From Rhizobium tibeticum (GTDB lineage: Bacteria > Pseudomonadota > Alphaproteobacteria > Rhizobiales > Rhizobiaceae), in the NCBI RefSeq assembly GCF_900110205.1, contig NZ_FOCV01000033.1, forward strand, positions 1 through 64,000: a DNA stretch of 64,000 nucleotides, written 5' to 3'. Position 1 is the stretch's first letter; every line of letters begins with the position of its first letter. The position numbers were made by a program, and so were the translations under genes. Positions 17,469 to 29,200 of the stretch are shown here, one piece after another. The notes beneath the pieces were generated by a model that was given only the letters and a program-made list of their open reading frames with translations, was not told the origin of the DNA and ran no database searches.

Positions 17469-18911
17469 CTACTGCTGTCGAATTGGCGCTAGGAGATCCA
17501 GGGGCAAGCCGGCTTTCTGATGGGAATCAAGCTCGACATATCCAGGATTCGCGACACTGGCGGGGACAGCAAACTCTTCCCGCGCATAAGGCTTGGACTG
17601 ATCGACCGGCCTCAGCTTCATCGTCTGAAGCAGATTGCCCGAGGCCGCCAGGATCTTGTACTCGGCAAACTGCGATGCGACGCGCGCGGTATCGGCGAGA
17701 ACCTGCGTGTTGAATCTGGTGTTTTGCGCATCGAGCACGTCGAGCAGCGAGCGCTGGCCAACCTTGAACTGCTCGCGGTAGGAACCGACGAGCTGGTTGT
17801 TGATCGAGGCCTGCTTGTTGAGGATACCGGAAAGCTCGCCGCGGCTGACGCGCTCGTTCCAGGCCGAGCGAACCGACTGCTCGACCTCGCGCTGAACCTG
17901 GGCGAGATTATAGCGCTGCTCATCGGCGCGGCGGATCTGCTCCTGCTCGCGGGCGACATCGATGCCGCCGCGATAGAGGTTCCAGCGGGCAACGACGCGA
18001 ACCTGATAGTCGTTGGTGTTGCCTTCGTCGCCATCGATGTCGTTGCCGACGCGGGCCGTGCCTTCGAGATTGACCTTCGGCATATAGTTGGCGCGCGCGC
18101 CGCGAACGCCGGCATCGGCTGCGTTGATATCCGCATTGGCCGAATAGATGCGCGGGCTGTTCTTGCCAGCAACGAAGACCGCATCGTTCAACGTCTTCGG
18201 CACGAACTTGCCGACCGTGGGCGGCGTCTGCGCATTGGTGATCGGCTCGCCGACGACCTGCAGGAAGCGGATCTTCGTCTGCTCAAGTTCTTCGAGCGCT
18301 TCGCGCAGCCGCGCCTTGGCGGCCTGCAAGCGCTCGCTGCCCTGCAGCCGGTCGGCATCCGTCAGGGCGCCGCCCTTGATGCTCTCGTCGATGTCGCCGA
18401 CCATCTGCGAGTGGAAGGCGACGTTCTGCTTGGCAGCAGCAACGATCTGGTTCTGGAGCACGTACTCCAGATAATCCTGCGTCACTTCAAGGGCGAGCGA
18501 CTCGGAGCGTTCGAGCACCCGAAAGGAGGCGCCATCGACGCGCGAGGCCTGCTGCTCGACTTGGGAGCGGCGGCTGCCGCCATCATAAAGTGTCTGCGAG
18601 ATCGTCAGACCAACATCGCCTGGCGACAGATAGTCATGATCATCTCTCAGCGAACCGGAGCTGGCATTCGAGAGCCGACGACGCCCGATCCCGCTCTCCA
18701 GATCCACCGATGGCAAGTATAAACCGCGCGCCTGGCGAAGTTCAAACTCGACAGCTTCACGATCCTTCGCAGCCTGCAAGATCTGCGGGTTCGTTTTCAT
18801 CGTCTTTTCGATGGCCTGCTGCAGAGATATTGCATTGGCATCAGCATAAAACGAAAAACTTAAAGCAACCGTCGCAGACAATGCTGCAAAAATTCTTTTG
18901 CCTTTAAACAA
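17469..18911 (-). CDS. TolC-family outer-membrane efflux/secretion protein
   Basis: The 480-residue protein starts with a signal peptide (RIFAALSATVALSFSFYADANA). The TolC layout follows: repeated helical hairpins (AIEKTMKTNPQILQAAKDRE; ANADINAADAGVRGARANYM) with short beta strands, and a family-type segment near 385 (YREQFKVGQRSLLDVLDAQN). It forms the outer-membrane duct of the type I system. The only usable start is TTG at 18911, with GAGGGG about 8 bases upstream, an unusual start for the first gene of an operon. The gene is divergent from the GGDEF gene; 235 bases between them must hold both promoters. Confidence 0.93.
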   Translation of the reverse strand: MFKGKRIFAALSATVALSFSFYADANAISLQQAIEKTMKTNPQILQAAKDREAVEFELRQARGLYLPSVDLESGIGRRRLSNASSGSLRDDHDYLSPGDVGLTISQTLYDGGSRRSQVEQQASRVDGASFRVLERSESLALEVTQDYLEYVLQNQIVAAAKQNVAFHSQMVGDIDESIKGGALTDADRLQGSERLQAAKARLREALEELEQTKIRFLQVVGEPITNAQTPPTVGKFVPKTLNDAVFVAGKNSPRIYSANADINAADAGVRGARANYMPKVNLEGTARVGNDIDGDEGNTNDYQVRVVARWNLYRGGIDVAREQEQIRRADEQRYNLAQVQREVEQSVRSAWNERVSRGELSGILNKQASINNQLVGSYREQFKVGQRSLLDVLDAQNTRFNTQVLADTARVASQFAEYKILAASGNLLQTMKLRPVDQSKPYAREEFAVPASVANPGYVELDSHQKAGLPLDLLAPIRQQ

Positions 18912-19146
18912 GATCGATGCCCCTCAACATCAAAGATTCACCCGGCGTACCCGTATACCAAAGATTTTCTTTAGCAAGTAAGTAACACCAATCTTTCCAC
19001 ATTCCAATCGCGACGGCGAGCATTCCTGCCAAGACAGTTAATCGCGGTGGACAACTGCCTAAAGCGAGAATTTTACAGGATTTTTTAACGGGGGCTTTGC
19101 CCGAACCTGTTTATCTGGCATTACTTTCAAACGGACATGAACCGCG

Positions 19147-19908
19147 ATGAATTTCAGCCAGCGTTACTCTTCCGCCACAATCGTTTCAGCTCTTCGGATC
19201 GCCACCCTCGGCGCAATCTGCTACGCGGCTGGATCCGTCGGCGTTTTACTTATCTTAAACCTTCTCATGCCGGATCGACCATTTTTGGTAGGATTTGCCG
19301 GCGCCGGCGTAATTTCTCTTTTTGTTGCATTTCCGCTGCTTCTGATCTTGCAGTTCAAGGTCAGCGAGCTCCGAAAACTGCAGGAAACGGTTAACTATAC
19401 TGCGCGCCACGACAGCGTGACCAAGACGCTGAACGGCACGGCCTTTGCCGCAGCCGTCGAGCACTACATCGACCGGCGCAAACGAATCGCAACCGACGCC
19501 GGCGGCGTGATGATCGCGGTCGTCGTCGATACGCTCGACGAGATCAGCCGGCGCTACGGTCCGCAATGGGCCGACACGGTCATGCAGTCGCTTGCCGCGA
19601 TCATCCAGTCGTCGGTCAGAAAGGGCGATCTGGTTGCCCGCCTCGCCACCAACGAACTCGGGGTCTTCCTCCCCGGCGCGACAGTTGAGAATGCCCAGGA
19701 TGTCGGCACCCGTATCCGCCGGCGCGTGGCTGAAGCCTCCTTCTCGGCCGAGGGCACGCCGATGACGATCGGCATCCGTCTCGGCGGCGCGGTCTTCGAG
19801 GGACCGACCGACTTCAACCACATCCGCCAACTGGCCGACGAAATGGCCATGCAGCGCGGCGGCGAGAGCGAAGACGCCATCCCGATGTCGCGGCTGCCGG
19901 CAGCCTGA
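19147..19908 (+). CDS. Membrane protein with a degenerate GGDEF domain
   Basis: The 253-residue protein has two adjacent membrane segments (about 12-40 and 47-71) joined by a very short loop, then a cytoplasmic GGDEF-fold domain. The fold is recognisable: RHDSVTKTLNGTAF is a broken HDxLTGLxNRxxF, and DTLDEISRRYGPQWADTVMQ matches the substrate-binding helix region. The signature motif reads ATNEL (167-171) instead of GGDEF, so diguanylate cyclase activity is unlikely. The loop is too short to act like the periplasmic domain of LapD. It stands between the secretion operon and the adhesin gene, and probably has a structural or ligand-sensing role in regulating them; this is inference. Confidence 0.85.
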   Translation: MNFSQRYSSATIVSALRIATLGAICYAAGSVGVLLILNLLMPDRPFLVGFAGAGVISLFVAFPLLLILQFKVSELRKLQETVNYTARHDSVTKTLNGTAFAAAVEHYIDRRKRIATDAGGVMIAVVVDTLDEISRRYGPQWADTVMQSLAAIIQSSVRKGDLVARLATNELGVFLPGATVENAQDVGTRIRRRVAEASFSAEGTPMTIGIRLGGAVFEGPTDFNHIRQLADEMAMQRGGESEDAIPMSRLPAA

Positions 19909-19936
19909 GCTGACAGGAGCCACAAGAACCAAGGAA

Positions 19937-19958
19937 GGGCGCCGAGAGGCGCCCTTTT
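19937..19958 (+). terminator. Terminator of the degenerate GGDEF gene
   Basis: GGGCGCC / GGCGCCC with a GAGA loop and a TTTT run, about 28 bases past the stop codon. A closely related stem recurs at 20206. Confidence 0.85.
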
Positions 19959-19965
19959 CGTTGTT

Positions 19966-20192
19966 GTTGGCGTCTTCAACAAGCGCGGCGTCTTTCGATC
20001 GTCGAGAACGCTCAAGATGTCGGCACCCGCATGCGCCAGCCGCTGGCCGAAGCCTCTTTCTCGGCGAGGGTACGCGAATATCATTGACGCCGTCGGGCAC
20101 GGCCTTCGAGGGCCGCCGGACTTCAATCACATCGGTCCGCAGCCGACGAAATGGCATGCAGCGGCGGCAAGAGACGAAGCTCCCTGAGCTGA
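19966..20192 (+). pseudogene. Decayed duplicate of the GGDEF gene 3' end
   Basis: This stretch repeats the end of the GGDEF gene above in degraded form. GAGAACGCTCAAGATGTCGG (20004) matches GAGAATGCCCAGGATGTCGG in the gene at about 19687. Further blocks in the same order include GAAGCCTCTTTCTCGGC, GGCCTTCGAGGGCCGCCGGA and CGACGAAATGGC, ending in a CCTGAGCTGA block matching the stop region. Small deletions destroy the frame. It is followed by a terminator-like stem (20206) matching the one after the intact gene. This is a tandem duplication that has decayed. Confidence 0.82.
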
Positions 20193-20205
20193 TACCAACC
20201 GAAAA

Positions 20206-20223
20206 AGGCGCCGGAGGGCGCCT
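20206..20223 (-). terminator. Terminator downstream of the adhesin gene
   Basis: AGGCGCC / GGCGCCT with a 4-base GGAG loop. On the minus strand it is followed by TTTTTC, so it fits the end of the adhesin gene, whose stop is at 20249. It also resembles the GGDEF terminator at 19937, in keeping with the duplication here. Confidence 0.8.
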
Positions 20224-20248
20224 CTTCCTTTGCTAGTTTGTACGAGCG

Positions 20249-23200
20249 TCAGCCGACATGCGGAGCCGTTGTCGTGTCGTGCTTGTCGTCGAACAGGATC
20301 TTGACCGCTTCCGTGGTGTTCTGAAGAACCGCCACATCGTGCCAACCGCCATTAGCGCTGACGCTGACCACGGTGTCCGTGCCGCTGACCGTCGTCTTGA
20401 CGCTGGCGAGTGCCTCAGCCTCACTTGCCTCGTGGCCGAGCAGGCTGTCGAGGAGTTTCGAGACGTCGAGCGTATCGCCTTCGCTTGCCTTGAAGTCGGT
20501 GATGACATCGGCGAGCTTGACGTCGTTCAGGGCATCGGCGTCGAGGACGAAGGTATCAACCCCTGCACCGCCCGATATCGTGAACATGCCGCCGCTGCCC
20601 GACAGGGTATCATCGCCATCGCTGCCGATCAGCGAATAGGCATTGCCGCCGTTTTCGCTGCCACCGAGCGTCGTGTCGAAGGCAACCTCGACGAAGTGGC
20701 CGGTCGAGCCATCCGTCAGCGTGTAGCTGCCATCGGCGAGGATTGACTGGCCGTTGATCTCCGAATTCGAGGCGTTTGCATCGAGCGAGATGCTGCTGAT
20801 CGAATGATCCGCCAGGCTCGAAAGCTCACCCGAGTCGGTGATGCCGTTATGGTTCAGGTCCTGCCAGACGGTGAGCTTCGAGAAGGCCTCGTCGGCCGCA
20901 TCGATCTTGCCGTCGTGGTTGCTGTCGAGCGTCGAAAGTGCCGCCAGGCCATCCACATAGCTGCCACCGGCAAAGTGCGGCGAGAAGATCTCGCTGCCAT
21001 TGTCGATCTTGCCGTTGCCATCCACATCGAGCGCCAGGATGCCGTCGGTGCCGGCCGTCCAGGCGATCTGATCCTTGTGACCATCGGCGTTGATGTCGAA
21101 CTGGACACTGTTGTCGAGGGAGGTCAGCGCGACGCCATTGTGGTCGAGGTCGAGGATGATGGGATCGCCGTTGGGTTTAACAACGGATACCTGCAGTTCG
21201 TATGTACCCGAGGAGTTGGTGAAGTCGCCCATGTCGTCACCAAATATGTTAAATTTCCCTACTTCCACGTAGTAAGTGCCCGCATTCAGCGTCCGCGCGA
21301 GGGCTGAGTCTGTCGAGTTGGAGCTTCCTGCGTCGCTCGCCGAGTCGTCGTTGCCCGCGATAACCATTCCATTGCTATCCCGCAGATAAATAACTGTGTC
21401 GAAGCTGCCGTGGTCGATATCGAGTCGCACGAAAGTACCCGGTTCGCTAATCACCAGCTTGTAGAAATCGGTCTGGTTCGATGTCGTGCGTGCACTAATC
21501 GTCACCGAAGGGCTGTTCAAAGCGTCCGTAACTTCCGAATCCGACGACTTGACGTAATTGAGGTCCGAGATGTTGTAGGCATTTGAACGGGAGGAGTTGT
21601 TACCTTGGCCGTAGTCATGCTGTGTTGCCTGGGCGGCAACTTCGACAACATCAGTCACCCCGATCGTGAAGGACTGCGTCGAGGAGGCACCGCTGGCATC
21701 CGACGCCTTAATGACGATCATGTGCGAGGTCGCCGTCTCGTAGTTGAGCAGCGAGCCATTCGCCACCGTCACCACGCCCGTCGAGCTGTTGATCGCGAAG
21801 CGACCACCGGCATTGTCGTCAAGGCTGTAGGTCACCGTGCCGCCGTTGACATCGGTCGCCGTCGCTGTGATGCCGACCAGCGTGCCGGTCGCCGCACCTT
21901 CCGCGACCGTGTTGGTCCCGCCGTTGCCGTCCGCGGGCGCGCTCGGCGCAACATCGCTGACGCCGATCGTGAAGGACTGCGTCGAGGAGGCACCGCTGGC
22001 ATCCGACGCCTTAATGACGATCATGTGCGAGGTCGCCGTCTCGTAGTTGAGCAGCGAGCCATTCGCCACCGTCACCACGCCCGTCGAGCTGTTGATCGCG
22101 AAGCGACCACCGGCATTGTCGTCAAGGCTGTAGGTCACCGTGCCGCCGTTGACATCGGTCGCTGTCGCTGTGATGCCGACCAGCGTGCCGGTCGCCGCAC
22201 CTTCCGCGACCGTGTTGGTCCCGCCGTTGCCGTCCGCGGGCGCGCTCGGCGCAACATCGCTGACGCCGATCGTGAAGGACTGCGTCGAGGAGGCACCGCT
22301 GGCATCCGACGCCTTAATGACGATCACGTGCGAGGTCGCCGTCTCGTAGTTGAGCAGCGAGCCGTTCGCCACCGTCACCACGCCCGTCGTGCTGTTGATC
22401 GTGAAGCGACCACCGGCATTGTCGTCGAGGCTGTAGGTCACGGTATCACCGTCGACATCGGTCGCCGTCGCTGTGATGCCGACCAGCGTGCCGGTCGCCG
22501 CACCCTCCGCAACCGCATCAGCTAGGCCGCTGCCGTCGCTCGGGACGTTTGGCGCGTCGTTCACCGGATTGACGGTGATGTTTACCGTCGCCACCGCGGA
22601 GTCGGCCGTCCCGTCGTTCACCTTGTACGTGAAGCTGTCGGTGCCGTTGTAGTTGGCGTTCGGTGTGTAGTCGAACGAACCGTTGGCACTGAGCGTCAGC
22701 GTGCCGTGCGCCGGACCGGTGACCGGGATCGACGACAGGGTATTCTGCTCGACGTCGCTGTCGTTGGCCAGAAGGCCGCCGGGCGAGATGTGGAGTGTTG
22801 TGTCCTCATTCGTCGTATAGCTATCGTTCACCGCGACCGGCGCGTCGTTGACCGAGGCCACGGTGACCGTCGCCGTCGCCGGGCTGGCATCCGCCAGGCC
22901 GTCGTTGTCGACCGCCGCATAGTGGAAGCTCGTCGTGCCGTTGTAGTTCACGTCCGGCACGAAGTAGACCGTCGAACCGGACACCGTCTCGCCGACGAGG
23001 ATCGCATGCGACAGGCCAGCATCGCTGTAGAGCTTGCCGTTCGCCGGCAGGTCGGTGATCGTGTAGGACGCCACCGAGCCGTCGATGTCGCTGCCGGACA
23101 GAGCCACCGAGATCGAGGCCGCATCCTCGTCGCCGCTGCCGGATGCCGCAGTGGTTTCCGGTGCGTCGTTGACCGAGGCCACTGTGATCGTCGCCGTCGC

Positions 23201-26200
23201 CGGGCTGCCGTCCGCAAGGCCGTCATTGTCGACCGCCGCATAGTGGAAGCTCGTCGTGCCGTTGTAGTTCGCATCCGGCACGAAGTAGACCGTCGAGCCA
23301 GTCACCGTCTCGCCGACAGCGATCGCATGCGACAGGCCGGCATCGCTGTAGAGCTTGCCGTTCGCCGCCAGGTCGGTGATCGTGTAGGACGCCACCGAGC
23401 CATCGATGTCGCTGCCGGACAGAGCCACCGAGATCGAGGCCGCATCCTCGTCGCCGCTGCCGGACGCCGCATTGGTCTTCGGTGCGTCGTTGGTGCCTGT
23501 AGTGTTGACCGTCACCGTCGACGTCGTGCCGTCGGCCGACGAGACCGTGAGGCTGTCCGTGTAGGTCTGGCCGGCCTTGAACTCGTCGTGCGCCGAATTG
23601 GCCTGGTAGCTCCAGTTGCCGTTCGCATCGATCGAGAAGGTGCCGTAGCCGTTCGAGCCGGCGACGTTGCTCTGCGGCACGAAGGTCGCCGGGCTATCGA
23701 TATCGCTGATCGACAGCTTGCCGGAGGCGTTGAGGGCCGATTGCGTGTTGCCTTCGGTCAGGTCGACGACCGCCGAAGAAAGGACCGCCGGATCGTTGAC
23801 TGGGGTCACGCTGATCGACACCGTGTCGGTGTCGGTCAGTGCGCCGCCACCCGTGTGGCCGCCGTCGTCGGTCTTCACCGTCAGTGTGTCGGAACCGCTG
23901 TAATTCGAAACGCCCTTGTAGGACACGTTGTTGTCGGCCAGCGCGGCGTTGATCTGCGCAACCGTACCGGTCAACGTCACCTGGCTCGAGCCATTGCCCA
24001 ACACCTGCGCACCGCCCAAGGACGCCAGCGTCAGCGCGCCGTGCAGCACCGAAAGCGTGGTAGTGATCGTCGAGGACCCCGCATCGACATCCGAGATCGA
24101 CAGGCCCGTCAGCCCGGCGCTCGTGTCCTCGTCAACCATGACCGCGCCCGGAACGGAGTTCACCGGCGCATCGTTGACCGGTGTGACGTTGACCGTCACC
24201 GTCGCTATCGCCGTGCCACCATGGCCGTCGCTGACGGTATAGGTGAACGTGTCCTTGCCATTGTAGTTGGCGGCCGGGTTGTAAGTGATGGTGCCGTTGT
24301 TGTTCAGCGTTACCGTGCCACCGTGCGCGGAGGCTGCGCTGACACCGACGATGCTCAGCGTGTCGCCGTCGACGTCGCTGTCGTTCGCCAGCAGATTGGC
24401 CGTGCTGATCGTGAGGGCGGTATCCTCGTTGGTCGCGATCTGACCACCACCCGTCGATGCCGTGAAGTTGTCATAGGCGATGCCGTCGTCGTTGTCGTCA
24501 GTGTAAACACCGTATCCGCCGAGCGCCGGAACGTCGGAGCTATGGAGAACGACGGGGTGCCCATTCCCCGTCACCGTGACATCGATGCCGTTGCCGTCCA
24601 CCTCGACTTTGAAGTGGATCGTGTTGGGGCCAAGATTGGCCTTGTCGACGATATCCAGAACGGTGACTTGGTCGCCATCCACGCGCTCAAGCACGAGGTC
24701 GCGGTGGGTGTCCTGGCTGGCATAGTTGTCGCCGAAATCCTTCCAGTAGGCGCGATAGTAATGAGTTGCGTCCTGATAGCCGAAGACCACGCCAAGGGCC
24801 TGATTGGACTGGGGATTCCCGTTGCCGGTGTTCGGATCGCCATCCACTTCGATCGTATACACCTTGCTGGTAGCCGGCAAGCTGTTGGCAGGTGCGAGCG
24901 CGATGCCATTGCCATCGTTGGACGAAGAGTTGGTCCGCTCAACGAGGCTACCACCGTTCATGGACCAATTGGGATTGCCCGAAAGCTTGACGAAGGTCCA
25001 GCCGTCCGTGTTCGTGTTGTTGAAGTTGTCGCTGTAGGTCGCCGAAACGCCGCCCAGCGTTGTATCGTCAACGGCCACCGGGTTGTCGTTGGAGCCCTGG
25101 ACCGTGATGATTGCGGTCGCCTTGTCGGTGCCACCGCTGCCGTCCGAGACCGTATAGTCGAACTTGATCGTCGCGGTTTCGTTGACGCCGAGCGCCTTGA
25201 ACGGGTCCTCGCCGCTGTCCGACCACAGCTTGACGTCGCCATTTGCGCCGACCGACAGGTGGGCCTCGCCAAAATTCGTCGTGATCTTGTAGACGCCGTT
25301 GCCTTCGCTGGCGACCGAAAGCGTCAGTCCCGTGCCGCTCGCGGTATTGACGGTCACGTTCGAAATGCCGGTGACACTCAGGCTGGTGCTATCGATATCC
25401 GTGTCGTTAGCGAGGACGTTGCCAGCCACGAACGGAGCTGCAGCGGAGTTGCGCGATGCGACGTCGTCTTCGGTCACCGTGAAGGTGTCAGCCGTTGCGA
25501 CCGGCTTGTCGTTGGTGCCGGTGACGGTGATGGTGATGGTTTCGGAATCCGTGCCATCGAGCGACGTCACCGTCAGCGTATCGGTAACCTTCTGGCCCGC
25601 GGCCAGCGACTGGACGGCAGACGAGCTGTTGTCCAGCTTGTAGGTCCAGCTGCCGGTGGTGGCGTTGAACGTGAAGGTGCCGTACTTGCCCGCAAGCGCG
25701 GACTGTGCCGGTACCTGGAACGCTTCTTCGCCGCTGTCGCGATCGCTGACATCCAGGTCACCCTGCAACTTCGTCGAAAAATCTTCCGTAATGGAACCCG
25801 TGGCCTGGCCCGTGATCTTGGCGACGTCGTTGGCGCCGGTAACGGTGACGGTGATCGTCTCCGTGGCCGTTCCGTCGAACGACTTCACCGTCAGCGTGTC
25901 GGTGGCGACCTCGCCCGCCTTCAGCGACTGGACCGCGTTGGATTGGTTGTCGAGCTTATAGGTCCAGGTGCCCGTGGCGGCATTGAAGGTGAAATCGCCG
26001 TATTTACCTTCAAGCGAGGAGTTTTTCGGCGTCTCAAAACGAGCTTCGCCACTGTCGACGTCGCTGACGCTCAGAGTTCCGGTGATGCCGGTCGAGGTGT
26101 CCTCTACGATCGAGCCGGTCTTTGTCCCGTCGATCGTTGCCGTGTCGTTACTGCCGGTAATCGTAACCTTGATTTCCTGCTGCGCCGTACCGTCGGCAGA

Positions 26201-29200
26201 GGTAACGGTCAGCGTGTCGTAGACCTTCTGACCGTTGGTCAGTGCTTGGACATTGGCCGCCGCGCTGTTCAGCGAATACCCCCATTCACCAGTCGTCGTG
26301 TTGAACGTGAAGGTTCCGTAGGTGCCCGCAACTGAGCCAGGCGTCTGGAAGTGCGCTTCGCCGGTATCGATGTCGGTAACGATGAGTTTGCCGGAGACGG
26401 CCGTCACAACGCCGTCTTCCGTCAGGCTTCCGGTCGCCGAGCCGGTGATCTTGGCAGCGTCATTTGTCCCGTTGATAGTAACGGTGACGGTTTCCTCCGT
26501 GCCGTCGATCGAACGCACGACGAAGGAGTCGGTGACAGACGTGCCTGCCGCAAGCGCCTGGATATCCGGGTTCGCATTGTTTGCCGTGTAGGTCCAGTGG
26601 CCCGCGGCCGTCAGCGTGAAGACGCCGTAGCCGTGGCCGCCTGTTGTACCCGACTGCGCGACGAAGCTCGACTGGTCGTGATCGACGTCGGTAACGGTCA
26701 GGTCGCCCTGCGTGAACAGCTGTCCCTGGGCTGCGTCACGAACTACGATGTTATCGATGCCGAAATCTTCGTTGCTGTAGTGTTCGTCCAGATTGTTGCC
26801 GAAGCCAAGCTTGAAAGAATCGCTGGCCCCCGATGCGGTGATGCTGATGTGGTAGATTCGATCGCCAAAGAGCACCGAGCCGCCGAATTGCGAATCGTGG
26901 CCGCTGGAGGTGATCACATAGGTGCCGGTGATGCCGCCAGCCGAGAAAGTGCCCGTAGCGCCATCCTTCCCGTCGAAGCCGAAATTCTCAGGCGTAAAGG
27001 TGAACGCCACACCGTTATTGAGATAGACGGTAAGCTTCTCGCCCTGATCCCAGCTGTCGATCTTGATGAAGTCGAAATCGAGCTGAACCACTGCTGGAGC
27101 AGAGCCCAGATTGATCACCTTTGAGATCGACTGCTGGCCGTCGAAGTTGCCGAAATTGTTTTCAGAAAGGTGCTGCGAGAAGCCCCTGTCCTGGATCCAG
27201 CCATTGTTGCCCCAGTCGCCTGCGCTGCCGAGCGGCCGATTGTCGAAGTTTTCGCTGTAGATCGGCGTTGCGCCTGTCGTGACGTCTTCCGTTACAGAGC
27301 CGGACGTTGCGCCACCGATGATTGCGGCGTCGTTGGTGCCGGTGATGGTGATCGTGATGTCCTTGGTGATCACTCCACCATGGTTGTCATCGAGCGTGAT
27401 CTTGTAGGTTTCAGTGCGAACTTCGCCAGCCGCGAGGGGCTGGGCCGAGGCGTTCAGCGTATAGGTCCAGCCGACACTGCCATTGGCAGCATTGGCACCT
27501 TCGCTGACCGAGCCGAGCGAGAAGGTCCCGAGAAGCGCACCAGCCGGCGGAGTGACGCTGACGATGTGGGTGTCGATCAGGTCGACATCGCTGAAGGCGA
27601 TCGTTCCGGTCGCGGTCGGAGACGTGTCCTCGACCACTGAGCCAGTGTCGGTGACAAATTCGAATATCGGTTTGTCGTTGGTACCGACCAGCGTGACGGT
27701 GACGTCGCGGACAGTGGATGATCCATGGCCGTCATCGACCTTGATGTGGAAGACTTCGGTTCGCGTCTCGCCGGCACCGAGCGGATTCAGCGCTGCATCG
27801 GTGACGTGATACTTCCAGGACACGAGGCCGACGCCATCGTTGGCGGTTTCCTCGCTGACGGCGGCGGTGATGTAACCGAGATAGCCTTCGCCTCCGGCTT
27901 GAACCGTAACGATGTGCTTGTCACCCTGGTCGTCATAGATGTAGAACGCGCCGCCATTGTAGCCAGCATGACCGACCGGTGCATCGAAGATCGTCCGGTC
28001 ATCGCCGGAGCCAGCTCGCGAGTCGTTTTCCTGGTATTCGGTGATGGTTCCCTTGTCGGGGAACGCCTCGGAGGTCGTGACCGCGTCGTTGGAGCCGGTG
28101 ATGGTGATCTGGTAGGCGCCCGTCTTGGTGTCGCCATCCGCGTCTGTGACGGTGAAAGGAACGCTCAGTGTCGCGACTTCGCCCTGGCTCAAGCCATTGA
28201 AGGCCCAGCCGGGGTTGATCGTGAAGATGCCCGTGGCACTGTCATAGTGGTAAGCGCCCGCGGGGAGCGTGATGATGGTGCCGGTCGGCGTCGCAATTGT
28301 CGCGTCGTCGGTATTAAACGTGACCGCGCCCGCGCCGTCAGCGCCGAAGGAGTAGTCCTGGCCGGGCGTGAGGTGGAAGGAAACGACACCACTGTCTTCA
28401 CCTGTCGTCGCCGTGAGCACCGGCACAGCGTCGCCGTGCGTCAGACTTACGTTAGCAAGATAGGTTCCGGTGTTGTCGGAGCTGTTGCCAATCTCCTTGA
28501 AGGTAAGAGTATTCGCACCACCAATCGCAGTCAGATCGAGATTGATCGACTTCATCGTGGAAGTTGGTGAATAGGTGTAGACGAGCTCGCCGTTCCAATA
28601 GACTTCGAGCCCCGAGGATGCCGGATCCGGCGACCCCGCCTGGAAGCTCAGCTTGTAGACTTCGCCTGCTGCAAGCCCGGCAATGTTCTGGGAGATGGCA
28701 ATGTTGCCCGGCGATGCGCCGAGGTCGACCATCGGCGAACCATTGGCGGCGTGCATTCCCAGATAGCCATCGGTCACGCGCTCAAGCTGAACGCTCGACT
28801 GGCCGGCGACAGTGCCGTCGATCTTCCAACCGGTGGATTCGGTCGCCCACGCACCCCAAGACTCCGGATGAGCCCAGGTCCCGCCAGCAAAATTACCGTT
28901 GGCAAGCAGGTTCACTGCGTGAGCGTCACCGCTGATTGTCGGGCCGTCGTCGCGGATATCGACCTGCACGGCATTGGTCGCCGTGTCGCCGTCGCGGTCC
29001 GTCACGGTGAAGTCGAAGACCATGCGCAGCGAATCCGACGCCCCGGTCTCGCCCTTGTCCGGATGATCGATCGGACCCGTCTGCGTGAACGTGTAGGCAC
29101 CGGTCTTGGCGTCCGTCACCTGCAGGGCGAAGATGGTGACGTCGCCGACCTTGCCGGTGACGGTGAGACCATCGGCAGAGGTGCTGACGGTGATCGGCTG

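Noticed and set aside
21662..22570. CRISPR-like array
   Set aside because: The repeats are 303 bases long, coding and in frame inside the adhesin gene; there are no short spacers.
22706..26335. A 1209-codon open frame on the plus strand, opposite the adhesin gene
   Set aside because: It lies wholly antisense to the adhesin repeats; its Arg/Val/Asp-rich composition is what GC-rich repeats give when read backwards, and it has no domain.
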